DNA from: Vermamoeba vermiformis
Lineage: Eukaryota; Tubulinea; Echinamoebida
Length of the DNA: 64,000 nucleotides
Reading direction: 5' to 3'
Assembly (NCBI GenBank): GCA_045837725.1
Contig: JBEWZL010000135.1
Location: 1-64,000, forward strand
In this document: piece after piece, positions 1 through 8,752 of the stretch
Position numbering within the stretch: the stretch's first letter is position 1
Layout: every line of letters begins with the position of its first letter
Translations under genes and position numbers: made by a program
The notes under the pieces: model-generated
Seen by the model: only the letters and a program-made list of their open reading frames with translations
Told to the model about the DNA's origin: nothing
The model's database searches: none

Positions 1-706
1 TATGCTGTATTAGAAATGTAAGCATAATGTAAATAAAGTTGTAATTACCATAATCGATAGTAAATTCTTCTCCTTTTGCAATATCTCTTTTAGCCTTAAT
101 TCCGCGGTACTGGCATGCTTCCTTTGTGCTCCAAAATAATTCCCAGCGGCAATTTGGACTTTCAGAGTGGTTTATCCACCTTCCATATCCTCTGGGATCA
201 TTTAGGTGTGACTTGCCATCAATAATGAAGGTTCCATCATCTCGAACGTACGTGGCATCCAGCAGTTGATCTCGGTATTCCTTTGAGAGGACTTTCCCAA
301 GGTAAAGGGTTACCAATTCGTTAGCCTTGTAATCCCTAGTTGCAAACAGCCCTGGAAACTGTAAGTTAGTACGAGAACACACTTAGGTCGAGAATGCAGA
401 TGCATTTAAAAATCAACAAAAAATAATTAAAATCAAATACAATATATAAATGATACCTTTTCCCTCAATAGGTGAATTGCTGATGATTGGTGCAGGCTTT
501 TCTGCGGTCGAGCTGGTGAATTCTTGGACAAGTGGATCTGCTGCTTCTCCTGCTTTAGAAAGGGATTTTGCGCATGAGGCGCATATAGTGTTCTTCTTTC
601 TACCTTTAATGTTAATGTTGGCTGTAGCAGAACACTCCCATTCTGGCCTCAATTTCCGCCAGCCCGATGAGGTTGTGGTCTTGCATATAACACAATATCC
701 TCTCAT
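1..706 (-). CDS. GATA-like zinc finger / SET domain methyltransferase, C-terminus beyond window
   Basis: Probable histone or protein lysine methyltransferase. Exon 1 (457-706) starts at the ATG at 706 and carries paired CxxC motifs (CVIC and CASC) around a WRK segment, like a GATA-type zinc finger. A 105-bp intron (352-456) joins in phase to exon 2 (49-351). Across the junction the protein reads EGKGLFATRDY, the usual SET-domain entry. Exon 2 also shows GYGRWINHSESPNC and GEEFTIDYG, the SET motifs for cofactor binding and the catalytic tyrosine. A donor lies at about position 48, so at least one more exon lies outside the window. SET assignment is firm; the GATA-like finger is by motif only, and substrate is unknown. 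The reading frame is also open upstream of 706, to 808, but the ATG at 706 directly precedes the finger. Confidence 0.8.
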
Positions 707-835
707 TTTAGCAATATGCACATGTGTATTACAGTTATTAATAAAGGTATACATTAACGAAATAAGAATTTGATGCTTGTATAACACAAAAAAATTGGAG
801 CAATCCATTGAAGCAAATGCACCTGCTAATTATGA

Positions 836-860
836 GGTGCAGGTGCAGGTGCAGGTGCAG
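836..860. repeat. GGTGCA hexamer array, 3' of the gene at 884-1867
   Basis: Four near-perfect GGTGCA units in tandem between two same-strand genes. It is one of at least six short arrays of this hexamer in the first 6.1 kb. Confidence 0.8.
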
Positions 861-883
861 AAATCAGACAAATTTACGAAAAT

Positions 884-1867
884 TTATTTGTCTTGTTCTT
901 TAGCACAAAGTGCTTGCACCAAATATTTTCCCCAATCTTCGACAACTGATTGAAGAATAAAAAGAGCAATACCACTCCATTCGACATCTTCTCGACCCTT
1001 GGTAAAATTTTTTGTGATCGTCAGAACGCCCCTTTGGAACTCGTGCTTATCCACCTCAAGTTGTGCGTCCTCCTTTAGCCATTCAACTATCTGTCTAGGG
1101 TCTTCTTTAAACAGATGTTAGCATAATTAGTTGTTGGAGATTTAAAAGGTTAAACTTGCCGGATGAAATCTCTGCGATCGCCGTGGATAAATCTTGCTCG
1201 CTATCTTCTTCCAATTGCTGCTCTGTGGTTTGGCTGTCAGCAATTGTTGTTGAATTGAGCTCGATCTTTTTTTGTGGCTCTAATGTCTCGTGTTCAAGCT
1301 TCCTTTTCTTTGTTGCGGGCATATCCTCTTCAATCAATGATCTAATTGCCGATTGTGGATAATGTCTATCTTTCACCTCCATTTCTTCATCTATTTCTTC
1401 ATCAATGGCCACGGATTCATCAACATACTCTTTGAGGCTACCAACACGTCCTTTCGTATTGAATCTAACATTAACTGGCTCGTCATTATTATTAGCATAA
1501 TTTTCATTAATTTTTTCACTTTTCTTCGGCTTTGTTTCTTCAACGTGTATCTCAAATTCTTCTTCGATGAGCAGATTATCTTTACTTTCATCCTCATTTA
1601 CCAATTTTGTTTTTGTTGCAGGTGAAATTGGTGGAGGTTTTCTCTTTACTTGCTTTTGACTATAAAATATTACGTAATGTTCATTAAATATTAAATTATT
1701 ACTTACTATATCGGTATATTATCTCGAGATTTGGCTACTATAATTTTTGAAGGAAATACATAAATTGGTTGTGGGCTGGTTTTAGGAATCATAGCAATCC
1801 TCGTGGATCTTCTTCTTTTACCAACTCTTCTTCTTTTTGACTCATCTCCGCTTTCACTACTTGACAT
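884..1867 (-). CDS. Unrecognised acidic/basic nuclear-type protein, three exons
   Basis: No family recognised. Exon 1 (1707-1867) encodes a basic N-terminus with runs such as SKRRRVGKRRRS, which looks like a nuclear localisation signal. Exon 2 (1160-1659) is acidic and low in complexity. Exon 3 (884-1104) ends in a more ordered C-terminus containing DPRQIVEWLKEDAQ and LFILQSVVEDWGKYL. The second intron (1105-1159) must use a GC donor (GCAAGT): the only nearby GT alternative gives an immediate stop after splicing, whereas GC keeps ISS-EDPRQ in frame. Exon 1 to exon 2 joins in phase through a TAT codon. About 294 residues. The start is only 59 bp from the divergent gene at 1927. Confidence 0.7.
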
Positions 1868-1926
1868 TTTGTTGCCGTTTACAAGGCGTAAAAAATTAAA
1901 AAAATATGTTTTAGTAAATTCGAATC
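1868..1926. promoter_or_regulatory. Short bidirectional intergenic promoter
   Basis: Only 59 bp separate the start codons of two divergent genes, so both promoters and 5' leaders must share or overlap this A/T-rich stretch. No TATA box or specific site could be assigned. Confidence 0.45.
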
Positions 1927-3171
1927 ATGAAGAAAAACGACAGGTAAAAGGAAAGTGACATGAATGTCACTAACATTTAATTAAAAGGTACAATCTGATA
2001 GATGGAGCTTTGTTCGATAGAACAGCTCGTAAGATATGGGTGTCGAATGTTTGGATCGCTGGCGTGTCCTCTGCAGATCCACCAAAAATTTCAAAACTAA
2101 TTTCGGACAAATACTCAAAGCTAGGTAAGTGCAATTAATATTTATTTGAATCGTAATACTAAGAAATTGATTTTAATTTTATTTTTTTATTCAACCAGAT
2201 CAGTCTTGGTTTATTCGAAAGCTCAATATTGAAACGCCTCAATCCATTAATTCTTTGAATTGGGTGGAATTGAGCACTGCACTGAAGATATTTGGAGAGA
2301 TTGACTCAGATCCAGCAGTCGTAACCGAACAAATTAAGTAAGTTTTTTATTATGTTTTATTTCTCAAATTGAGTCTAATACCAGTTATACTAGTAAAATG
2401 ATCAAATTATTCGAAGTGGCAAATGATTTCAAGGTTGAATGGATCAAAAGGAAGAGACAAATTAAGTTGACACGAACTTATTCTGGCAATTCGGTGGAGA
2501 CAGTAGTCAGTTTTAAGGCAGCTGCCACCACAGGCACTGCATCAACAAAGCCATGGCGGGCACATGTTGTGCCCAAATCACAACATGAGGAGGAGGAGAT
2601 TAGAGAGGAGCAAGATGCTATGGACAACATTGTCAAGTACGCTGGCATTCTATTACAAATTCATTCAACAGTTATTGCCAATGTTTATGGAGTAAGTACA
2701 TGTAAGTATAACATTAATGATCGGGCTAACCATTTTATTAAGATCGAAGATGCCACAGATGAAGTGCTAGCAAAAGATCCAACTTTTGGGGAGAATGTAA
2801 ACTTAGAGAGCCTACAACAAACTCGAGGTATGCTGAAAGGCATTACGCAGGATGAAACGGCCCAGTCATGTCAAGTTTGGGGGTACCAGCCAAATTTAAA
2901 GGCAATAGCAGATCCCAACTTTGATACTTGCCATTGGTTTCAGGGCTTGTACCCTCCGACAGTAGCCGAAGTTGCACAAGCACATGCACATGAACATGCA
3001 CCTGCACCTGCACCTGCACCTGCAGATGAGTCCCTCGATAGTGACTTGCTGGTGCACGAGGATTCATCATTATCAGAATATGTCCCCATGGACGAAGATA
3101 TTGGAGATGATGATGCTAGTAGCAGTGATAGTGTTGAAATGAGCTATTCTCGTTCTAGCGATATTTTGTAA
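1927..3171 (+). CDS. Unrecognised protein with HAHEHAPAPAPAPA tract, four exons
   Basis: No family recognised. Exon 1 is only 17 bp (1927-1943, MKKND plus a split codon). It is followed by a 44-bp intron with an ACTAAC branch site, then exons 1988-2124, 2199-2337 and about 2395-3171. All joins keep phase. The first two thirds are ordered-looking, with many Trp and Ile residues (for example WVSNVWIAGV and LNWVELSTALKIFGE). The C-terminus is acidic and Ser-rich, and ends in SYSRSSDIL. Between them lies His/Ala/Pro-rich sequence encoded directly by a TGCACC hexamer array at about 2983-3024, so a local repeat has expanded inside the coding sequence. About 355 residues. Exact acceptor of the last intron (2380 or 2394) is uncertain. 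Confidence 0.65.
2983..3024. repeat. TGCACC hexamer array inside coding sequence
   Basis: Complement of the GGTGCA arrays elsewhere in this region. Here it is read in frame as alternating Ala/Pro and Ala/His, since six bases are two codons and expansion keeps the frame. Confidence 0.8.
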
Positions 3172-3230
3172 ATAAATAAAAATTGTAGTTGTTCGGTACA
3201 TTTTTTTTGTTGCAGAATCCAAACAAACTC

Positions 3231-3731
3231 ATGGCTTCATCTTTTAAAAAGTACTGTATCAATCCAATATTCATTATTACTCTATGTTGTAGTATTAACA
3301 ATGGTTTTCATCGCAGATCTGGACAAACTAGGAGAAAGCTTACTTTTTGCTCTGTTGAAATACAAGCAGTCTCAGAGCCTGGTGGAAATCTCTTCATCTC
3401 AGATTTGGTGAGTTTCAATTTAAATTAAGCATTTCTACAATTTTAAATTTTGTTTTCTTAATTCGAGAACTATTTTATTTAAATTAAATAATTAATTATT
3501 CTTCATTTAATTACTCAGAAAGCCTACCCTGATATTCCGGGCCTCCTTACAATAGGTATAAAATTGCTGGACCCTTGCAACTTAGATCCGATCCACATTG
3601 TACGTCCGTCAAAGTTTGACTTGGTCGACAAGAGCAGATTAATGGCCAATTTTCATCTTGCTTGTGGAGTCTCTCTGCTGTGCGATTGGTTTGCAAAAGA
3701 ACAAAACAGCTCTGTGATGGCAAGATGTTGA
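3231..3731 (+). CDS. Small unrecognised protein, three exons, overlapping the next frame
   Basis: ATG at 3231 begins a short exon (MASSFKK). An intron with an ATTAAC branch and a CAG acceptor near 3317 joins in phase to SGQTRRKLTFC. A second intron (about 3406-3518) follows FISDL and leads to KAYPDIPGLLTIG, ending at a TGA at 3729-3731. About 120 residues, no family recognised. Its last 70 bp overlap, in another frame, the ankyrin-like reading that starts at or before 3725. The two may be one gene with an unresolved join or a base error rather than two genes. Confidence 0.4.
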
Positions 3732-4099
3732 ATTACTTGGCTTCAAAGGGGAAGATCAAGTACATGATGGCACTTGTCGCTCAAGGAGTTGAACCTACCA
3801 GCGATACATGTGAAGCAGCTGCTTTACATGGTCAACTTGCCAGCCTGATCTACTCGCATACAGTTCTTCGTGCCCCTCTCGGAGTTTCTTTGGAGGCTGC
3901 AGCCATTGGAGATCATGGGTGTATAATTGATTACGCCGTTTTTGTTGGTTGGAACACTGGTACTTCTCTCTGGCAAATTGCTGCAGCTCATCGATCGTCC
4001 TCTGTACTTCGGGTGATCGTGAATGCAAATCATCATTGTGATCTCTATGCCATAAAGAAGATGTCACTGGACTTGTATAATGAGGTTATGCAAGAATAG
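3725..4099 (+). CDS. Divergent ankyrin-repeat protein or C-terminal part of one
   Basis: The frame is open from 3662, with the first ATG at 3725. The protein has about 33-residue units built around the pattern CEAAALHGQLASLIYSH, then LEAAAIGDHGCIIDYAV, then WQIAAAHRSSSVLRVIV. These match the layout of the ankyrin repeats in the F-box/ankyrin gene at 32993. Residues upstream of the ATG (SLSAVRLVCKRTKQLCDG) resemble the second half of an F-box, so the true gene probably starts further upstream and may include the exons assigned to 3231-3731. Ankyrin assignment rests on spacing and the hydrophobic pattern only. Confidence 0.45.
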   Translation: MLNYLASKGKIKYMMALVAQGVEPTSDTCEAAALHGQLASLIYSHTVLRAPLGVSLEAAAIGDHGCIIDYAVFVGWNTGTSLWQIAAAHRSSSVLRVIVNANHHCDLYAIKKMSLDLYNEVMQE

Positions 4100-4126
4100 T
4101 CAGAATAAAAAAATTACCTTTGCGAC

Positions 4127-4172
4127 AGGTGCAGGTGCAGGTGCATGTACAAGTGCAGGTGCAGGTGCATGT
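4127..4172. repeat. GGTGCA hexamer array between genes
   Basis: About seven units of GGTGCA with interspersed ATGTGCA or AAGTGCA variants, immediately after the ankyrin-like frame ends. Confidence 0.8.
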
Positions 4173-4365
4173 GCACCAGTACCAATGAGATGCACGCACT
4201 GGTGCACTGTTTATCTGAAAGGTTCTGCAGCTTCCAGAAACAATTCAAGTAAATATTTATGTGCTAAATACTTTTATGTGCATAATATAACTGAAAATAT
4301 CCAGCTCTCGTGACTTTGTGACTAACTGTATTTTTTGTTCAAAATATAGACAACTAAGGATAATT

Positions 4366-5020
4366 ATGGAACAGACGTATCGTGCCCAGCTTCAACGAGT
4401 GAATGAGCGCATTGAGCGCCTTGATTTCAAGATGTATATTGCAACACTCCGGATCAAAATGAGTATCACCTCCTTCATTGCGTGTAAGCATCTAATTAAT
4501 TTCAACAATATTATATATAAGACATATTCCACACTTTATTTTCATTAAAATACAAAGTAATTATATTTATGAATTGCAATTTATTTTTTTTAAATTCAGG
4601 TGCAACTCGGGATCACAATTTCGTTCCGCAGTCTCTCAGCATTAGTGAAGAGTATCAAAGAGCAAGAGAGCAGTTCCCAAACCACCACTTGTAAGTAAAA
4701 AATTATTTTTTTAATTTTTATTTCTAATATTTTTTTGCATAGTTTTTTGCAACATCCCGATGCCATCCATGCAACCACTCTGTACATGAGGGCCGCCAAG
4801 TTACGAGAACGCACTAGAATCAAGCTGGTTGGCGAACAAGCCAAGAGAGACGAAATCATTCGCTCCCTTATTGAGTGTAAGTACTTCTTTGTTTAAAAAA
4901 TTATTCTTTATTGTTTAAAACATTCCTATAGACCTTACAGGGCAGAATGTTGAGGCAGAGGGCCTATTGGTTGACCTCGACCAAGAACTGGCAGCTCGTG
5001 GTTATGTCCAACGCGAGTAG
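4366..5020 (+). CDS. Small unrecognised helical protein, four exons
   Basis: Exons 4366-4483, 4600-4690, 4743-4876 and 4932-5020 join in phase to give about 144 residues with no frame break. The N-terminus is charged and helical (MEQTYRAQLQRVNERIERLD). The middle reads RDHNFVPQSLSISEEYQRA, and the third exon LYMRAAKLRERTRIKL. It ends in LAARGYVQRE. No domain recognised. An acceptor with a CTAAC branch lies just before the ATG (about 4350), suggesting an intron in the 5' leader. The clean splicing and balanced codon use support a real gene. Confidence 0.65.
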
Positions 5021-5116
5021 TGTCTTCCAGCATGTAGCTTTTGTTCTTTGTTTAAAATAAAGAATTAAACTCGTTAATTAGCGTTTTCTTACTTGGCTAC
5101 GTGGTTGTGGCATGGT

Positions 5117-5153
5117 AGGTGCATGTGCAGGTGCATGTGCAGGTGCAGGTGCA
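5117..5153. repeat. GGTGCA hexamer array
   Basis: About six GGTGCA or ATGTGCA units, 3' of the gene ending at 5020. Confidence 0.8.
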
Positions 5154-5220
5154 TTTTATGTTTTGGAGCTTGCTGCCAGAGGCTTCGGTTCCATGTTTTT
5201 TCTTTGAAACTACAGATTCT

Positions 5221-5385
5221 CAGAATTTCCTAATATGGTAATTGAGGCACGTGGAGACCGTCGGACGCGTCAGACGCCCTTTTCCAGTACATGAAATTTT
5301 TTTGCAAAGTAATTCTTCTGACAATTCCCAGAATTTCCTAATATGGTAATTGAGGCACGTGGAGACCGTCGGACGTGTCGGACGC
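5221..5385. repeat. Two direct copies of a 108-bp unit
   Basis: A stretch of about 50 bp beginning CAGAATTTCCTAATATGG is repeated at 5221 and 5329. Both copies run into GGAGACCGTCGGACG, a variant of the arm sequence in the palindrome array that follows. Confidence 0.75.
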
Positions 5386-5539
5386 CCTCCCCCCTTTACA
5401 TACCCTAACATCTTCCCCAAGCACAAAGACTACAGTCCAAAGTCGAACCTATGTGCCATCATCTCTAGACTGTTTGCCTCTCTTACGTACTTCCCCATTC
5501 TAATAGTATTAGCTTGATTGATGCAACACCTCTTTGCTT

Positions 5540-6150
5540 GAGGCCGTCAGACCGTCTGACGCACCCCCCCCTTGCCAGAGGCCGTCAGACCGTCTGACGC
5601 ACCCTCCCTGTCCCAAGGCCGTCAGACTGTCTGACGCACCCCCTCCTTGCCAGAGGCCGTCAGACCGTCTGACGCACCCCCCCTTGCCTGAGGCCGTCAG
5701 ACCGTCTGATGCCCTTTGCTGCCCCAGTGCAGGAAAAGGGGGTGCCTGTGCATGTGCAGGTGCAATGCCTTTGCACCTGAGGCCGTCAGACCGTCTGACG
5801 CACCCCCTATTCCAAGGCCATCAGACTGTCTGACGCACCCCTCCTTGCCAGAGGCCGTCAGACCGTCTGACGCACCCCCCATGTTCCAAGGCCGTCAGAC
5901 CGTCTGACGCACCCCCCCTATTCCAAGGCCGTCAGACCGTCTGACGCACCCCCCCTCCTTGCCAGAGGCCATCAGACCGTCTGACGCACCCCCCCTTGCC
6001 TGAGGCCGTCAGACCGTCTGACGCCCTTTGCTGTTGCAGTGCATGACTGAGGGTGCAGGTGCATGTGCATGTGCAATGCCTTTGCACCTGAGGCCGTCAG
6101 ACTGTCTGACGCACCCCCCCATCCCTAGGCCGTCAGACGGTCTGACGCCC
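5540..6150. repeat. Array of about 14 copies of a 17-bp palindrome
   Basis: The core is CGTCAGACCGTCTGACG: 8-bp arms that are reverse complements, around one central base (C in most, T in some, G in the last copy). Each core follows GGC and is usually followed by a C-rich spacer (CACCCCCCC), giving a period of about 35-45 bp. A larger unit carrying the core plus a GGTGCA-rich segment occurs twice, at about 5694 and 6001 (about 307 bp apart), so the array also grew by segmental duplication. The arms are well kept while spacers vary. Reading frames through it are by-products of the repeat. No gene is visible from 5021 to 6250. Confidence 0.85.
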
Positions 6151-6252
6151 TCCTGCTGCACCAAGAACAAGGTTACCCATGTTTGAAGTACAATTTTATT
6201 TTAAAAACTGGCCAGCCCTGGCCCTAAACACCCTTTAATTGGTCAAATTCAG

Positions 6253-6536
6253 CTCTGCGAGAGGAAAAAATCAATGACGGGTTTTTACAAGGGTTGCAGC
6301 TCCATGATGTTTACGTTGGCATCACTTACACTCTTAAAATGTATGTTAATTCGAATTAGGCTTTTTAATAATTGGCTTACAGGCAACTGCAAATCAAAGA
6401 CTTGGATGGTGATGAGACAGAGAGTGAGAATGAAGAGGACAACTTGTCAGTCAAATCCGATGTTACAATTCGGAGAAAACTTTGTAAAAAATTTAAAAAA
6501 ATGGCACAACAATACAAGATAAATAAATTTAGTTAA
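6253..6536 (+). CDS. 3' part of an unrecognised gene, two exons
   Basis: Exon 6253-6340 (ALREEKINDGFLQG, ending LKM over the join) follows an AG acceptor. A 42-bp intron leads to exon 6383-6536 (QLQIKDLDGDETESENEED, then a basic tail ending YKINKFS). The join is in phase and the stop is at 6534-6536. No upstream exon could be found, because the palindrome array lies immediately 5'. It is either a 3' fragment of a gene cut off by repeat DNA, or a gene whose start lies upstream of the array. Confidence 0.4.
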
Positions 6537-6564
6537 TCAAAGTTTATTTTATTAAGATGAGGTT

Positions 6565-7125
6565 TTGATTGAGGTTGCATCCTCCTGGACAACGACCTTC
6601 CTTGCCGAACAAGGTCGCATCCTCTTGGACGACAACCTCCCTTGTCGAACGAGGTCGCAACCTCCTGGACAACATCCTCCCTTGCCGAACAAGGTCGCAT
6701 CCTCTTGGACGACAACCTTCCTTGCCGAACGAGGTCGCATCCTCTTGGACAACAACCTCCCTTGTCAAATGAGGTCGCATCCTCCTGGACGACAATCTTC
6801 CTTGTCGAATGAGGTTGCATCCTCCTGGACGACAACCTTCCTTGCCGAACGAGGTCGCATCCTCTTGGACGACAACCTCCCTTGTTGAACAAGGTTGCAT
6901 CCTCTTGGACAACAACCTTCCTTGTCGAAAGAGGTTGCATCCTCCTGGACGACAACCTTCCTTGTCGAACAAGGTTGCATCCTCCTGGACAACAACCTTC
7001 CTTGCCAAACGAGGTCGCATCCTCTTGGACGACAACCTTCCTTGTCAAACGAGGTCGCATCCTCTTGGATGACAACCTCCTGTCAAAATGAGGTTGTGTC
7101 CTGTTGGACAACAACTTGCCGTCTA
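6565..7125. repeat. 40-bp tandem minisatellite, about 14 copies
   Basis: The unit alternates blocks such as GAGGTCGCATCCTCTTGG and ACGACAACCTCCCTTGTCG; total period is 40 bp with scattered substitutions. Because 40 is not a multiple of three and the unit has few stops, several overlapping long frames appear on both strands. These are artefacts. The final copy is degenerate near 7080-7130. Confidence 0.9.
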
Positions 7126-7970
7126 AACAAGGTGAAAGGAGGTCACATCCCCTCACGCGGCAAGAAAAGCCCCAGAGGGCCACTAACAACCCCATAACCC
7201 ATAGGGTGGGCAACCCTAAATATATATAAAATTTACTATTCCCTTCCCTGTCTGCAAATATTGAACTTAGGACATCTTTGCAGATTTTCCTTTTCTTGGG
7301 CAGCATCTGGGCTGTTTTTTGTTGTCGAGTGTGGTGTTGCATTTGTGAGGGTGAGTAAAATGAAATTTTTTTGTTTCCAAACATTACTATTGAATTTCCT
7401 CCCTTTTTATTTAGGGAGGATATTTTTTCCCTCCCTGGCTCAGAGAGGGAAAGTTTTCTGCAAATGTTGCTTCTCGAGTTGAAAATCCCTTACTGCTTAG
7501 CAGTTTGTCTTGGAGGGAATGGGGGGGAAACCCCCCCACACCCCCCAGCAACATTTTTTTCCTTTCATAGCCCAGGATGTTTTGATCTGTGCTTCGTTTC
7601 CTGATGCAATTTGTCCAAATTCGAGTCTCTAGAACATTTTCCATGATTGGAGACATTGGGGGGGAAACCCCCCCACACCCCCCAGCAACATTTTTTCTCA
7701 TTTTTTCTTTGCTTTTGCCTTGCCGAAACCCCTTCGATCTCTGATTTTGTCCAGATTTTTCCTGATTTTCTGTTGTTTTTGCCTGATTTTCCCTCAATTT
7801 TGGAATTTTCGCCTCAATTTCCTTCGTTTTTCCCTTTGTTCTTTCGAAATCCCCTGTCTCAGGGAGGGATTGCCTTGTAGGGGAAGGGATTTTCATCACT
7901 CCCTGTCTTTCTTGTTGAATTCCCTTCTTGAGCCAAAGAAGGATTGTCTTTCGAAAACGGCTTTCACAAC
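7126..7970. other. Stretch without a convincing gene; pyrimidine-rich
   Basis: The stretch is T/C-rich on this strand, with an A/T run near 7220. It contains the two G7-AAA-C7 repeats and several TTCCCTCCCTG-like blocks. No conserved protein, splice-consistent exon chain or RNA gene was seen. Confidence 0.5.
7511..7700. repeat. Two copies of a G7-AAA-C7 inverted repeat with shared 3' flank
   Basis: Copies at 7521-7537 and 7658-7674. Each has seven G, AAA, seven C, then ACACCCCCCAGCAACATTTTTT. The first half can fold into a hairpin with a 3-base loop; the runs could also form quadruplex-type structures. The copies are 137 bp apart and nearly identical over about 40 bp. Confidence 0.75.
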
Positions 7971-7971
7971 C

Positions 7972-8451
7972 CTAACCCCGATGTTTTTTGATATTTCTCA
8001 TATAAATCCAGTGCAGACTCTTCTTCGGCTCTGGGCTTAATGTCTTCTTTGGCCTCCTCTTCAATCGCATCCACGTGTGTGTCCAAGTCTTCTTCGAAGC
8101 CATCTCTTCATCGTCATAATCCAGCTCCAAGCCTTTGAGGTAATTGACGAATTCTTCTGCCGTGCTCACGTGTTCATTGATTGTTTTTTTTCCGTTAGAT
8201 CTGCTGATCCATGTGTGCAAGATGGAGTTGACCTCTTCTAGTGTCCAATAATTGGTCTTCAATATGGACTTGGCAGGTGAAGTGTCAGTAGTCCAGTGGT
8301 TGATTTGAAGACCTTTGAGTACCTTTGCAGGAGAAGGTTTGTCGGGTAAGTACTTATTCACCCTGGAAAGGAACGAATTAAAACTTATTCCCAGCAATTC
8401 TGCTATGGCAGAGCTATTAAGCCAGTGCTTTTGCCCGTCCGAGGTTGCCAA
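7972..8451 (-). CDS. Unrecognised protein, possible helix-turn-helix; model incomplete
   Basis: About 160 codons are open. The N-terminal half reads HWLNSSAIAELLGISFNSF, which fits a helix-turn-helix, followed by TNYWTLEEVNSILHTWISR. No family recognised. There is no ATG at the 5' end of the frame (it opens on TTG), so an upstream exon is likely; candidate acceptors lie near 8465-8500. Near 8100 an acidic, protein-like reading (GFEEDLDTHVDAIEEEAKED) continues in a different frame to about 7975, so the 3' part of this model is unreliable. Confidence 0.35.
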   Translation of the reverse strand: MATSDGQKHWLNSSAIAELLGISFNSFLSRVNKYLPDKPSPAKVLKGLQINHWTTDTSPAKSILKTNYWTLEEVNSILHTWISRSNGKKTINEHVSTAEEFVNYLKGLELDYDDEEMASKKTWTHTWMRLKRRPKKTLSPEPKKSLHWIYMRNIKKHRG

Positions 8452-8752
8452 GTGGAAGTGACTGTGCTGAGAGTTGCACCAGCAAGAGTAAGTTTCTTTT
8501 CTAGTTGAGAGTAAGACAAAATATAATGGTGTAATTCATTTACTTACTTATCAAAGCTCATGTGTGTGTTATCGGTTCTTTTGTTAGTTCAATAAAGCGA
8601 TTTTTCATAAAAAAATAAATTTGTTATTTGATCCTACACCACTTTTAATATGTATTGGCAGTAAATTGATGAAAATCATTAATAACATATTAATACCTCC
8701 TACGGAAGTTATTCCTAGGTAAGGAATTTCAAACAGCACCTCTCATCACAGC
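8452..8752. other. Gene-free A/T-rich gap
   Basis: No exon chain, RNA gene or recognisable repeat seen. Composition drops to A/T-rich near 8600-8700. Confidence 0.4.

Noticed and set aside
1915-1930. tRNA T-loop-like TTCGAATC
   Set aside because: No matching stems or acceptor around it; the other TTCGA(A/T)C hits I checked lie within coding sequence.
5534-5907. Frames reading Pro/Arg/Ser-rich repeats
   Set aside because: Translations of the palindrome array; no ATG context, splice signals or conservation.
5540-6150. CRISPR-like array
   Set aside because: The spacers are C-rich variants of one another rather than unique sequences, the palindrome is the repeat itself, and the DNA is eukaryotic with no cas genes.
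6533-7384. 283-codon and other long frames on both strands
   Set aside because: They run through the 40-bp minisatellite and exist only because the unit lacks stops; both strands are equally open.
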